DNA of 64,000 bases from Darksidea phi (GCA_030770425.1 JASJFT010000216.1:1-64000); one strand, 5' to 3'; positions 1 through 13,290 are shown, numbered from the stretch's first letter. Numbers and translations are program-made. The notes: generated by a model from the letters alone, not told the origin.

Positions 1-884
1 ATAATAGCTAGTAATTACTAAGTACTACTAGGTTATACTATTATAATAGATATTAAGATTAAATTAAATAGAGTCTAGATTAGTTCTAAAGTTTTTATAA
101 AGATATTATAAGTAAGTAGAGTAATTATAAAAATTATACTTAATAAATAACTCTTATATAAAGATAGTAAGTATTTATTAAATAAAAATTATTAAAAATT
201 ATCTATAAGAGAAGTAGTAATATTATTACTACTAGTATAAGAATTTATAAGAATATATATAGACTATAAGCTATAATAGTAATAGATAAAAGTTATAAAT
301 ATATACTAATAAGGGACTAATACTTAAATTATATATACTTTTTAATTAAACTAACTATATATTATAAGATTAGGGTTAAAGGCTATAAGGTTAGAAAGAC
401 TATAAAAACCTTCTATTAAGGTAGTAGGGTATAACGTAGATACTAAATACCTAAAAGATCTTCTCTATAAAATTATTTTTTCCTTAAAAATAGGATTTTT
501 TAAGAGTATAAATACTCGGGTAAACTTTTCTAAAGAAAGTAAGGAAATTAATAGAATATATTATAGTAAATAACTCTTTATAAGAGCCGGGACGGCCTTT
601 AAAAAAGAGAGAGACTATATTATATCTACTTCTACTAGAGAACTTTTAGATTATTATTAGCCTAGCTATAGTTACGTACTAAACCCTATATAGTTCTATA
701 TTTTACTATTATATCTTCTTAAGAATTCGTCTTATCTCTATCCGAATATAATTCTTTTACTATCTTAGTATTTCTATACCTACCTATCTATATATATCTT
801 ATAGAATTCGTCTTATCTCTATTCGAATATAATCCTTTTACTATCTTAGTATTTCTATACCTATCTACCTATATATACCTTATA
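1..884 (+). repeat. Direct repeat copy 1 (runs off left edge)
   Basis: Bases 1-884 align along their length with 2049-2858, allowing for RIP-type C/T and G/A differences. Copy 1 lacks a 7-base insertion present near 2064 and carries an extra ~81-bp tandem duplication (723-803 and 804-884, both starting GAATTCGTCTTATCTCTAT). The repeat may extend left of the window. Confidence 0.75.
723..884 (+). repeat. 81-bp tandem duplication inside copy 1
   Basis: Two head-to-tail units beginning at 723 and 804. They differ mainly by transitions and the duplication is absent from the paralogous copy at 2049-2858, so it arose after the two copies separated. Confidence 0.7.
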
Positions 885-2048
885 AAGAGATAATATTATA
901 AACTAAATATATACTATAAATTATTAGTAAAAGGAACTATCTAAGATTAAGTTAATTATTAGTTTTAATAAAGAATATAATATAAATCTTATAATTAGAG
1001 AATAAGAAGTTATATAATAGATTTATAACTTAATAAAAATAGATCTAAGGGTTATATAATAGCCTGGTAGATTTACTAAAATAGAGCTATAGAGCTATAG
1101 CTTAGTAAATCTATAGATATAAAGCTATAGATTTAAAAAAAACTAAATTAATATATAATAACTATAAATCTTCTAAATAGTCTTCTCTCTTATAATTAAT
1201 TTAAATCTAGATTAATTCTTACCTATTAATATAATTAAACTATTATCTTTTATTTTAACTTCTTCTTTTCTATCTTAAGTATAAACCCTAAATAAGACTA
1301 AATAATTTATTAGGCCTAAATCCTATTTAATATTAATATTAAAAGTATAAAATTATATATTTTATTAAATCTTCTTAAATATTTTAAAATTTATATTCTT
1401 ATTATTATAAGTAGTTTAAATATTATAATACTAGATATACTTAATAATAAAGATAAGAAAATTAAAGTAATAGTAAAAAGTAGACTTAATCTATACGAAT
1501 TATTAGTAGAACTATATTAGTAAGAAAAAGAAAAGACTAGTATATACTACTAAGTAGGTCTAATAATAAGCTTTATATCTACTATAGATAGTATAAATAT
1601 TAGTCTTCTAATAGAGTTTAATTATATTAAACTCTTTTATAAACTAAAAAAGATAATTTATATATTAATAGTATATAAGAGAGAGCTACGACTTTAAATA
1701 AATAAAAAGAGTATAGATATACTTAGAAAGAGTAATATTACTATACTAGTAAGTAAAGATAATTATAATAAAGAATAAAATCTTAAAAGTATTAAGAGAT
1801 AAAATAGAGAAATTTAAAAGTAGATATATCTTCTTATACTTATATTAAAAGAGATTATTTTATATCTAAATTAATAATATTTTAGATACTTATTAATAAA
1901 AGTCTAAAATATAGAAATAAATATATTTAAAAAGATATAGTATATAATAATTTATTATCTTTTAAATAAATATTTATAAAGATATAAATAGAATTTCTCT
2001 TATTAAAAGAGTTATAAATAAATAAGTAATTTAATATAATTATAAATT

Positions 2049-2858
2049 ATAATAGATAGTAACCAATAATTACTAAGTACTATTAAATTATACTATTATA
2101 ATAAATATTAAAATTAAATTAAATAGAGTTTAAACTAGTTCTAAAACCTTTATAAAGATATTATAAGTAAGTAAAATAATTATAAAAATTATACTTAGTA
2201 AATAGCTTTTATATAAAGATAATAAGTATCTATTAAATAGAAGTTATTAAAAATTATTTATAAAAGAAGTAGTAATATTATTATTACTAGTATAAGAACT
2301 TATAAAAATATATATAGACTATAAGTTATAGAGATAATAAATAAAAGTTATAAATATATATTAATAATAAACTAATACTTAAGTTATATATACTTTTTAG
2401 TAGAATTAATAATATATTATAAAATTAAAACTAAAGGCTAGGAAGTTAGAAAGACTATAAAAATCTCTTATTAAGATAGTAGAATATAATATAAATACTA
2501 AATATCTAAAAGATCTTCTTTATAAAATTATTTTTTTTCTTAAAAATAGGATTTTTTAGGAGTATAGATACTTAAGTAAACTTTTCTAAAGAAAGTAAGA
2601 AGACTAATAGAATATATTATAGTAAATAACTCTTTATAAGGGTCGAAATAGTTTTTAAAAAAGAAAAAGACTATATTATATCTACTTCTACTAAAGAACT
2701 TCTAGATTATTATTAATCTAGTTATAATTATATACTAGACCTTATATAATTCTATATTCTACTATTATATCTTCTTAAAAATTCGTCTTATCTTTATCCG
2801 AATATAACTTCTTTACTATCTTAATATTTTTATATCTATCTACTTATACGTACCTTAT
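2049..2858 (+). repeat. Direct repeat copy 2
   Basis: Second copy of the repeat at 1-884. It begins ATAATAG like position 1 and ends ACCTTATA like the end of copy 1, but has only one unit of the ~81-bp tandem duplication. The 1.16 kb between the copies is also AT-saturated and unrecognised, so the arrangement could be LTRs of a shrunken element or a simple segmental duplication. Confidence 0.7.
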
Positions 2859-3790
2859 AATAAGTATATTAAATAGTACTAAGATATTATAAATACTATT
2901 TAGTATATTTATAATTATAGTATTAGATATAATAATATTAACGATCGAAATATTTTTCTAGATTTATTAAGGATAATTTTACTATATAATTTTATTAAAT
3001 CTAGTATTAATAGAAATTATTCTAGAGTTAGAGTAGAAGAGGATTTTAAGTATCTAGTTCTTAAAGAAAACTAGAAGAGAACTATATAGTCTAAGCTATA
3101 TACTCTAGAGTTAATAATTTATAAGATTATTACTTCTAAAAGGCTATATTATAAACTTTAAGACTAGATAATTAATTAGATTTAAGAGTATAACTATCTA
3201 TTAGACGTTATAAATAATTATATTAAGAATTAAATAGTCTAACTTTAGCTTTAAGAGGGTATTTATCTAAATATCTCTAAAGTTAAACTTAGAGATATTA
3301 TTTCTAAATACTAGAAGGACTAGTTTAACTTTATAGAAGAGATAGTATAAAGTATTTAAAATAAGATAGATTTATTCTTTCTTTCTTATTTAGTTAAGCT
3401 ATCTAATATTACTCGTTTAGAAAACTCTAAGGTCTAAAATAAGATAAATCTAGTTAGATAACTAAAGAGCTATTATATAGTAGAGAAATAAGTAAGTACT
3501 TAGAATAATTATAATTAGATAATAATAATAAGATAAGTCTACGTTATCTATCTAAATAATCCTTAGTCTTATCTATATTAAGGGTATTCTACTCCTTTTT
3601 CTATATAGTAAGATAGCTAGATATTAATTCTTTTTTAGTACTATAGCTAGTACTATATTATAGAGACTTTAAGTAATATTTCTATTACTTTTTTTTAATT
3701 ATATAAAGTAGAATCGCTTTATAAGCTTCTTATTTAATACGTTTATACTACTAATTATATATCTAATATACCTTATTAGCCTTAGTAGAG

Positions 3791-5559
3791 TAGAAATGAT
3801 AATCGACAAACCTTGGTGGCCTTCCTAGAAGATGGGAACGGTGTCGATGTAGTGATCGCGAAGCGAAGAAGCGGGTTTGGTTCTTTTCCTCTCGAGGTTC
3901 GCTTTTCAAGGAATTGCCGCGTTCTTATCTTAAGACTGCTAGGCAACTAGCTTGAGGATGCAGATGGACATGTTTTCCAGCCTAGATGACTCAAAGCTAA
4001 CCTCTAAAATCGTGCAGATAGCCCGGGGCTAGTACACCCGACTCTACGCTAATAACCGATTGGCGGAATCCCAAAGCTTGGTTGATCGCTAAGACAACTC
4101 CCTTTTCCTGCAAGTATGTGTTAGCCATACAGGGGTCACCGTCTCTTCTAAGAGGCCGATACAATGGTATCTAGGGTGGGCAGCAATGCATAGTGTTTCG
4201 GTGAGAGTACGGTACGATTACCATTCGCCTCATTTATTTGCAGCAGGCAGCAGACAGTCTCTGGAAACGGCTCAAGCTGCATTATGCAGAGAACGGTTCT
4301 CTAAGCTGCGTACTGGCCAGGGGATTGGCTGGGTGTTGCCGCGAGATCTTGCCTTCTTTGAGCTGGTGGGTGGCATGATAGCTGCGAAACGTTTCTCATT
4401 CTAGCTAAGGAGAGGAGGTATTTACATATGATCAATCAAAACAGCCAGAGGGAACAACAGGCTTGAAAGGAATGTACTTCATCATTCTCGAGACTCCTAC
4501 CCCAGTGCATCGCCCCAGACCCCCTGGACATGACTCTATAGTAGAAAAAGCCGATCAGTGATCATCGTTAGAGGAGCTGGCAGTTGCAGTGTCTGGGGGC
4601 CGCCCATGGATGGAAATAGAACGACGGCGGCCAGTGCAGCATGGCTCTGGTCGATGATATTCGCAGAATCTGTTCAGATAGCTGATGGTCTTCACCGCCA
4701 AGGTGGATACCCCACCATTCACGTGCACATGTCGGCTTAACGGGATGGGTAAGCCCCGACCTTGAAAACGTTCGTCTCAAACCTGCACAGTTTAGAAGGA
4801 CAACTTCTATATTACAAATAGCTCGCATGGTGGATGTGAGTGTCACAATTCAATGGGCGGGGTCAAATCAGAGTCTCGGAAGAGGCGCGAGAGCCGAAAC
4901 TAGCATTGGAAACGGGCTTCACAGCGGGAACCAGAAAGGGACCCATAATATGACACCACCGCGAGTTCTTAAAAAGTGCGTTTGCTATCGAATCAGGCCG
5001 ACTGCTCCGTTGGGTGTAGGCGGCCTTCGAGCTAGGCCGATATACATCACGTATAGGTTTCTTGGGCAAGAATGTAATCTCATGCCGACACGAGAAGGCT
5101 GCTGCCTCGCCCACACGGGCATGCGCCCGTCAGCTCAAACCTTAAGTAACTAATTACCTTCCTTGTCTTCGGTTAATCATATTCGGCCGAAACCAACGGT
5201 GATAGGATGTAACGTTATGTTATATTAATTTAGGCAGCAACAGCTAGGGTATGTTTCTGAGCCAACGGAATTTAGTCACTTCCCGCGCCAAACGTCTGCG
5301 CCTCAATTGCATTTAACCGCTGGTGCCCAACATGGCAGTATCCTTGATGGTTGGTACCCTTCAAGTGTTTTGTGCTTTAGAATGCGGCAAGGGAGAGCCC
5401 TTGATGCGTAAGACGGGTAATGGATTGACCGAGCTGGCTGGATATAAAGAGATGTTAGGGAATAGAGATATCGTACCTAGGGGCAACTTTACAACAATTC
5501 TTTATACACAAGTACGTTGGTAACTGAACTTTTCGAAGTATATATTAAACAATTACAGG
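3791..5559. other. Intergenic, no gene recognised
   Basis: Normal base composition resumes here. Several short open frames overlap on both strands (for example 4186-4404, 4827-5153 and 5323-5523 on the plus strand), but none shows a recognisable motif, a convincing start context or splice signals. I see nothing supportable. Confidence 0.5.
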
Positions 5560-6006
5560 ATGGCTACCTACACGCTCTCAATCGTGGTGTATGGAAGAGG
5601 CGACGATCCTAACAACCGGTCGCATTGGTCAATTGTGTTCCACAGTGCCGGAGCAGACAGAGGCAATCTACTACAGGTGTCGCTCATAGACCGTGAACGT
5701 CTGTGGTACCAATTCGACCGGCGCGATGGCGTTACCATCCTCAGTCCAAGCTCCGAGGGCCGCTTCCAGGTCGCTACTGTCCCCGCCACTCGATACGCGC
5801 AAGCCATTTCTGTAATTGAAAAGGAGCAAGCCCCTCGGAACGGTAGAGACCGGTGTCAAGATTGGACCATAAACTGTATAATTGCTCTTGAAGCTGAGGA
5901 ATTGGTTCCTCCAGGGACTTCTGCATGGGTCGGTGGACTTGTGGGGAAATCGGCGATGGAGTTGGCACAGGCCTTAGCGGGTAGATGGGTTGCCAATAGC
6001 AGATAA
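5560..6006 (+). CDS. Small fungal hypothetical protein, possible papain/NlpC-like fold
   Basis: An open frame of 148 codons starting with ATG in a reasonable context (TTACAGGATGGCT). The protein opens with a beta-rich stretch containing an HWSIVF motif (near residue 22). It later has a conserved-looking helix with RCQDWTINCIIALE (about residues 97-110), followed by GLVGKSAMELAQAL. An early His-Trp strand followed by a Cys-Gln-Trp helix resembles uncharacterised fungal proteins with papain-like folds (DUF7770-type); that assignment is from memory and weak. The CAG just before the ATG could also be a splice acceptor, so an upstream exon is possible. It converges with the phosphotransferase at 6046, with only 39 bases between the stop codons. 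Confidence 0.6.
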   Translation: MATYTLSIVVYGRGDDPNNRSHWSIVFHSAGADRGNLLQVSLIDRERLWYQFDRRDGVTILSPSSEGRFQVATVPATRYAQAISVIEKEQAPRNGRDRCQDWTINCIIALEAEELVPPGTSAWVGGLVGKSAMELAQALAGRWVANSR

Positions 6007-6045
6007 TAGAGGTATGCCCCTTTCTTAAAAAGTATACCGCCTTGT

Positions 6046-6944
6046 TCAAAATCCGCTATACACTACAAGCTCTTGGTTAAGTTGATCCAGAATGGAATAG
6101 GTAGTTGTGTCCATTTCCCCAGCAAAGATTAAGTCAAGGGCTGCTGCCCATTCCGGATGCCTTGCTCTTGACCGTGCTTCGTAGTACTCTCTATCCTTGA
6201 TGCTGTATCCCGAAGAACCCCAATCGAGAACACCAGAGATCTTTCCATTCTTGACGAGGATGTTATCACGATGAAGGTCACCATGAGTTAAGACAATAAC
6301 GGGGTCTTGGAGGGTGTCAATATTGTGTATCAGGGCTGCGTCCCTTGCATCAGTAGTCCCAGGCGGCCTTGACATTTGCAGGGCACTCTTGATCCCGGCG
6401 TTGTACTCGCTCCGGGTTTTGTACGGACCGTAATCGGTCTTAGTTTTCGTGCGCATTGGAGAGTGCTTGAAGAAGATATCCTGGCAGGGTTGGTGACCTA
6501 GAGCACCATAATAATCGCCTCGAAGTGCCCTCCATTCTTGAATGTACGCTCGTAGGTCTTGTATCAGGGACGCCTGGGCCTCTGGTGGTAGATCTGACCA
6601 TACATCTGCCAAGGGCTGTCCCTCTAACTGCGACATCAATATGTACCCAGAGTCTCCTCTTTCGCCAACACGGTCGACCCTAGCAACAGGTACGGACGTG
6701 TGTGAGGCCACAAGGCGCATCGCCTCCGCTTCCGAGCCTTTGATACCATACCCAATCTTAAGGATTTGTTTTGTATCAGGGAGGAGTATGATTCTAGGGC
6801 CAATCTTGTTTGGAAATTGGTCTATCGCGTTATCGGGTAGCGTTATCTCATCGGCGAACAGCTCAATTGGACTACGACAATATTAGATTAGATATACAAC
6901 ATAGCCTTAGGGTCATACTTGTACTGAAGAGGTGGTGGTTCCAT
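6046..6944 (-). CDS. APH-family phosphotransferase, two exons
   Basis: Aminoglycoside-phosphotransferase/choline-kinase fold (APH, Pfam PF01636-type) protein; in fungi these phosphorylate unknown small molecules or proteins. Exon 1 is 6944-6919 and exon 2 is 6871-6046, joined across a 47-bp intron with GTATGA donor and CGTAG acceptor, giving 283 residues. The splice restores a start codon to a frame that otherwise has none. Visible features are the ATP-lysine strand ILKIGYGIKG followed by an EAEA helix near residue 55, the catalytic loop HGDLHRDN at about residues 205-212, and the metal-binding VLDWGSSG about 18 residues later. All key catalytic residues are present, so activity is plausible. 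It ends close to and convergent with the small gene at 5560. Confidence 0.8.
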
Positions 6945-8197
6945 ACCCTGAATTATCGAGCCGAAGGAGGAGCAGGCGGAGCAGTTTCGAGGATGTCGCG
7001 TAGACCGTGGGGAAGGAGTGCGTCGATGTCGGTTGGCCCAGGTTCGGCCGCATCCCTAACTGATAAGGGCACAAGCGAGTCCGAGCACGTGTCAGCGCTA
7101 GCGGCGCTTCTTGCCACAACCCCCACCCTTCACCTTCACGCTCAGCGAAAGTAACCCTAACGGGCTCAAAGCTAGGCGCAAGCGGCCAGTGTTCTTCATT
7201 AGCGGGCGAAGTCGGTGGGAGCTGTTTGAGCTAGGAGGAAGTCCGTATGACTTTAAGGTGAGGACAGAGAGAGAGAGAGTTTCATTCCGCCCGGCACTAA
7301 GCCTAAAGGGCACTAGTACAGTTTATTACCTAATCCCAGCCTTCCGATATCTCAAACTCGACAAAAGGTGAGGACAGAGGGTGACACGGGCAGCAGGTAG
7401 CGATAGCCTGGTCCGGCTGAACGTCGGGAGTCGGCTTCGTAGTCAGCCGATCCGTTTGCCAAGATTAGTGTCCCAATGGCCAACCACAACCGCTCGCTGT
7501 CGCTTTTGGGTTGGCGGATTGACCTCGGAGAAGCGGCCCTCCTCATGTGATTCGCGCCGCTGTGCTTTGCCTAGTTACAAGGTCCAACTCGCTGGCGCTT
7601 CTCGTGGCTAGGGTTGCGCCGTGCGGTGGCGATGGGCGCAGCTGGCGAGCTTGCGCTCCAGTGGGCGGATGTGTCCGAGATGCGCGTCACGAGGGTTAAT
7701 GGAGGAGAATAGGTTGGTCGCGGCATGCTGATGTTTTCGTTGAATATGGCGAAAGCGGGCGTTCGATCGCTCCGAACTAGACTGTAGGCTATTCTCAAGG
7801 GTTATATCCGCCGAAGTTCCTCAAGGCTCGCGCGAATGTCCACAGCCGTCTTACCAAGCCCCTACTCGAGCTATCGCACAACATCGTTACCAGTCCTTCT
7901 TGTGCAACATGTAGTAGCGCACTTTTACTACACTAGGCGACCGGCCTGGGAAGCGTTTACATATCTCCTCCTACTTCATCTTCTACTCATCCTTTAATAA
8001 GAGTAAACGCAGTTCGTCCGACTCTAGCCACAGAATACGCGTTCGTTGGTCGTATATTTCAACGCCTTTCTCTCCCTTCTCGCTCTTTTCGTCCTAGTCA
8101 TCGTCTAAGAAGTTCGTTTCATAATTCGCAGTATCACTGTGAAATGCGCTCCTCCAACCCGCCTTCAAGCTTCTGCTAGTGTATGGGCCTGACGTAT
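6945..8197. other. Intergenic between APH gene and copia element
   Basis: GC-normal sequence with overlapping short frames on both strands (for example 7111-7371 plus and 7571-7798 minus) but no recognisable domain. A short phrase GGTGAGGACAGAG occurs twice (near 7257 and 7368). It is probably degenerate coding or old transposon sequence. No supportable gene. Confidence 0.45.
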
Positions 8198-8202
8198 CAT
8201 CG
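8198..8202. repeat. Target-site duplication CATCG, left
   Basis: CATCG immediately precedes the 5' LTR and recurs immediately after the 3' LTR at 14177-14181, the expected 5-bp duplication made by copia integrase. Confidence 0.85.
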
Positions 8203-8363
8203 TATCAGGCTAGCTCCTACACCAGGTCAGCTCACATGACTACTCCTGGCTGCTACGCCGCATTCTGTTCTATATAAGCTGCTCTCATACAGAGCTATTA
8301 CAATCAACCGCAGTTCTCACTTATTTCCCTCACAGTGATTCACCCTGATTCCTCACTGTAATA
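8203..8363 (+). repeat. 5' LTR of copia element
   Basis: 161 bp, starting TATCAGGCTAGC and ending CACTGTAATA; nearly identical to the 3' LTR. It contains a TATA box (TATATAA at 8271). Differences from the 3' LTR at its end (TGTAATA versus TGTGACA) are RIP-type transitions. Confidence 0.9.
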
Positions 8364-8376
8364 GTTATGAGCCCGG
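8364..8376 (+). promoter_or_regulatory. Primer-binding site for initiator tRNA-Met half molecule
   Basis: GTTATGAGCCCGG directly abuts the 5' LTR and is the reverse complement of CCGGGCTCATAAC, the anticodon stem-loop of eukaryotic initiator tRNA-Met (CAU anticodon). Priming from a cleaved anticodon-loop half tRNA is known for Drosophila copia and many fungal copia elements. Confidence 0.85.
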
Positions 8377-11300
8377 AGTGCCCGTTATCCCTATAATAGG
8401 TTCTTAATAACGCTGTAGTTCATTTATTTTAGAAAGCTACTACTTTTGGTAACCCTCGTAATTTAACTATTAACCTCGTCGTTGCTGTCGCCTTAACTAT
8501 ATAATACAATAATAGCTATACTAGACATCTAGAGGTCTTTAAAAACGACCGTTATTCTTAGTAAACTAGAGTACTAGTATCTCTAGCTATTTTAATATAA
8601 AGATAAGGTAGTAGTATATAACGTCTAGTAATACTACGACCTAAATACCGATACCCTAGATCCTATACTAGAAGAACTAGAAATTCTAGAGTAGCTAAAT
8701 ACTAACGAGAACTATATAATATAGTTTAAGATATAGGAATATAAATATAAGAAATAGGTATAAAAGGATAAAATTCTAAAAGAGATATATATCGACGTAG
8801 CCTTAACTATCTTACTAGTCTAGATCTTATTAATTTAGAAGGACTAAATAGTATATACTTATATAAGAAAATTAAAGGATTATATTATCTCTTTTACTTC
8901 TACTCGAAAACGGGAAATATATCGTAAATACGAAGCTCTATAGATATCTAATTAATATACCTAGAATCTAAAGATCTAGCTTAATAAGTAGGTATATATT
9001 ATAAAAATAATAACCCTTCTATTAATACTAGAAATAAGTAGTAGTTAGGTATAGAAAGACTTTCTAGTAATAGTTAGTAGGTATTATAAGATCTAGATTA
9101 CTATAAAACTTTATATATATCTTAAAGTAGTTAATTATAATATAAAAGATTTAAAACTAAAAATAATTATAGAATATATAGTAAGTCTAAGGTAATTTTT
9201 CTAAGTTATTAACGTAAAAGGTATATCCTTAAGAACCTTTACTATAATACTAAAAATAATCAAAATAATAGATATAATATAAGTAGTATAGTTAATAAAA
9301 AATTAGAAAAACTAGAAGAAGAAATTAAAGAAAACTAGTTTTAGTTCTAATTAGAAGTACCTAGTTAAGTATTTATATAATAAATAATACTAGTATATAA
9401 AGTACTATTATATTATATTATCTTTATATCTAGCTTTATAAAAATTTAAGTTTAATATTAAGATAAAGTTTATTAAAGTAAAAGATAATCTAACTATAGC
9501 GAGTTAAATAAATAGAGTAATTACTTAAACTAAGGGTAAATTAACTTATATAGAGTTAATAACTTAGTTAATTATAATCTATAATATCTATCCTAGTACG
9601 TCTTTTAATAATAGTATAGAAGGTAGATCTAATAGTAGTTAATATTATAGTAATACTATTACTTACGGTATCTTTAGTATAATAGTAATCCTATTATATA
9701 TCGACTATTAGATAATAAACCTAAGATTAAATCTATATATCTATAATATATAGAACTTATAAAAGTAGATTTATACTTAATATAGGAATCTTAATAAAAT
9801 TCTATATATTAGAGCTTAAGCTATCTAGATTATAAAGTAGAAAATAGTTAGAGTATCTATTAAGAGGACTTATAGTATTAAGAAAGTCCTACTTATAAAG
9901 GTTACTCTAGTTAAGGACTTCTTTACTAATATTCTTAGTTTTATAAGACTTAAGAAGAGATTAATATACTTTAACTTAGAATAGGATCTTCTATACTATT
10001 ACCTATTAAATAATATAGTTACTATTCTATAATATTAATTAGGATACTAGCTTATTAATACTAATCTATTAGCTCGTCTAAACGCTAATATATTAATAAC
10101 TATAATAACTTTTTATTAAGTATTACGTCTATTAAAGAACCTTAAGTTTAACTTTAAGATTATAGCTATCTAAGTTTATTATATATAGGCTTATCCTTTA
10201 TTTAATATAATTATATACTTAAAAGAATTAGTAAGAGATTTTAAATTTTAAGAAGAATAACTACTTTTTATCTAAAAGGAGTATAAGGATTATATTCTTA
10301 TAAAGATAAATTAATAGATTTTAAGACGAATACTAGAGATACTAGCTATATATTCTTTTTAATAAATTATTATTAATTTTATATACTTAATACTTTATAA
10401 AGAGCTTTATTATAATAGAGATAAGTATAACCTTTATATAATAAATTAGTACTTAAAGTAGTATAAACTTATCTATCTACTTAATAAGTTTTAGAGTACT
10501 TTTATTCTAGTTATATTTAATCTTATAGAGAAGATTTAATATTAGCTAGACTATAAGTATATTATTATTATAATTTAATTAGATAATAAGAAAGATTTTA
10601 GAAGAGATTTCTTAAAGGTCCTACGTCGACTAGGAATTAAGAGTAAAATAATAACTAAGAATATTAATAAGCTAAAAGAATTATAGAAAGTAATAGAATA
10701 TATAATTATATAATAAGTATAAATACTATAAATAGTCTTAGGACTACTTAAGGAATATATAAATAAACTAGCTCTTATAATTATCTAGCTCCTTAATACT
10801 ATATCTATTTAATTACTATAATAGAAGATACCTTATAAGGTAGTCTTTAATATTAAGCTATTAATAGCTTACTATAACTCTATTAGCTATCGAACCTATA
10901 TCTATTAGCGTAATTTAAAATTAGTTAATAAAATAAAGTCGAAGACTTATATTAGGTATTTTATTAGATATAATTTATCTAATATCTTCCGTATATAGAT
11001 ATCTAAATTTAATAGAATTATTAGAATATAAGATATAATATTTAAATAGAAGTTTAACTATAAGAATAATATTCTTAATAGACTATATATAGAGAGGATT
11101 TTAGAAGAAGAGATTAAGATTCTAGATCTAAAATAGCCTTAGTTTACTATAGAGCTTAAGAATCTCTATACTATAGAATAACTTAATAGATATATTAAAG
11201 AATAGGTACTCTCTAAGATTATAGGAATAAGATTCTTATCTATAAGAGAAGAGAGCTTATTTAATTAAAAAGAAGAAGAGAAAGAGAATAATAGAGGCGT

Positions 11301-12099
11301 TCTTCTAATATTTAAACCTTTAGTTTAAGGTAGTTTAGTACGTCTACTATCTATAATAGCTCTTACTACTCGTTTTACTCTAAGAGTTAAATCTTAAACT
11401 TAATATATATATAAGATTTCTAATTATCTACTAAATTAATATAATAATAATACTCTATAAGCGCGTAACTCTAATATTAATATAACGAACGTTCTATTAG
11501 GAAGAAGATAGTATTTAATACTAATAACGTATAATATTATAAGGATAAGAGAAAGAGAAAGAGATAAAAGAGAAGTAAATTTAGTCCTCTTTACTTACTA
11601 TAAAGTATTTACTATTACTATAGACCTTAGTATCTTAAATAAACTTATTACTACTCTACTAAAAATATATTTATATTAAAATATTATACCTAATCCTTTA
11701 AAATATTATAAGGACCTTTAAAATTATCTATATAGTAACTAGTTTTAAGAAATAATATAAAAGAAAATAAATAGTTACTAGAAGAAAGGGTATTTTAAGC
11801 TTATAAAAGTAATATTATATATAGTAGATATAAAGATTTTACCTCTTATATAAATATATACCTATAAGTTTAATAAGAATAACTTCTTTAATAAGACTAA
11901 AGTAAGATTAATTATACGAGAAGATTTATAAATTTAATAGAATAATATATATACTATTATATTAACTATTAAAATCTTTAGAGTTCTAATAGCTCTAGCT
12001 ACTTAATTTAGACTACTTATATATTAATATAATACTATAAATACTTTTCTAAATACTAAAATTTTTTAATAACTATATTATAATACTTCTAAAGGATTC

Positions 12100-12310
12100 T
12101 TAAAGTAATATAGGTTACTATTACTACTACGTCGAGTATTATATAGGCTAAAGGAAGTATTATTACTTTAATATTAAGATCTATTTATAACCCTTACTTA
12201 GCTAGGGCTAAGAAGAATACTAAATATATTATATCTATATAGTAATAAAAGCCTTATTATCTTCTTCTATATAAATAATATTATAATTTTAGTTTATCTA
12301 AAAAATAAGG
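12100..12310 (+). pseudogene. Copia reverse transcriptase relic
   Basis: One frame reads LLLLRRVLYRLKE and then, after RIP stops, SLIIFFYINNIIILVY. These match the copia RT segments LLLLRRALYGLKQAP and FFYVDDI. The catalytic YVDD box appears as YINN at 12268-12279 because GTAGATGAT has become ATAAATAAT, three G-to-A changes. Stops in this frame are TAA/TAG at positions where CAA/CAG/TGG would fit. It is catalytically dead. Confidence 0.85.
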
Positions 12311-13188
12311 CTATTTATAAAGAGTTTAAGAAAAGACTATTAAAATACTATAAACTTTATTTAATAGATTAACTTAACTAGTTCTTTAGTATATATATAC
12401 TACGAGATATAAAGTAAGACTATATATAATTTATTTAAGACTTATTTATTAATAAGATTACTATAAAGTTTAACCTTAAGAAAGGCTTAAATAGCTTCTC
12501 TTAAATACTAATAGCTAAAATCTATCTTAAACCTTTTATCGGACTAGTAGAAGAATTAGTTATTAAAATATATTAATAGCTAGTTAGATTAATAGCCTAT
12601 ATTATAGTAATTATAAGAGTTAATATCTTAAAAACTTACTTAATCCTCTCTATATATCTAATAAGGGCTAGTCCTTAGTATATTAATACTACCTATTATA
12701 CTTAAAGATTTATTATAAGAACTTAATATCTAGTAATAAAAACTTTAGCTTATACGTCTACTTATTAAGCCTTTTCTATAAATAGAGGATAAGAATTAGG
12801 TATTAAATTTATATTTTATAGTATATTAGATATATTATTTATTAATAATTTTATTATAAGAATAAGCTTAAATAGATTTCTTTTTAAACTATTTAGTATA
12901 TCTATTAACTAAAAGGTAATAAAATAATAAATAGTTTCTAAATTAACTATTAAAGTTAAACTATACTTACTCTTATAAACGATATTTAATATAATCTAAT
13001 AGAATAACCTATTTAAATAACTAAGCTTTAAGACTAATATTAAACTAGTTATTTATTATAATAACGTCTAAATAGTTAGGATAGTTACTAAAGCTACTAA
13101 AAAGCTTTAATCTAAGTTTAAATATATTAATATTTATTAGCTATAGCTTTAATAATTAATAAAGTAAAGAGAAATAATTATTAAATAG

Positions 13189-13290
13189 ATTCCTATAACT
13201 AAAATACCGGCTAATAGGCTAACTAAGATACTCCTAAGGTAGAAGTATAAAGCTTTTACTCGTTAACTTAGACTAGAAGATATCTTTAAG
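13189..13290 (+). pseudogene. C-terminal pol (RNase H end) relic of copia
   Basis: Read in one frame this gives IPITKIPANRLTKILLR, a TAG stop, KYKAFTR, a TAA stop and LRLEDI. It matches the conserved copia polyprotein end (IPTAEMPADGLTKALPRQKHEAF...QLGLEDI), with both stops arising from CAG and CAA by C-to-T change. It marks the end of pol; about 720 bp of non-coding sequence follows before the 3' LTR. Confidence 0.8.

Larger units (their letters stand above)
1..3790. repeat. RIP-saturated AT-rich block
   Basis: Almost entirely A/T with TA everywhere and very few CA or TG dinucleotides; no open frame of 60 codons in any frame. This is the pattern left by RIP on duplicated DNA in filamentous ascomycetes. 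The block ends sharply near 3790, where ordinary base composition begins. I could not recognise the original element, although GAA/AAG-rich stretches at about 2990-3370 suggest former coding sequence. Confidence 0.85.
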
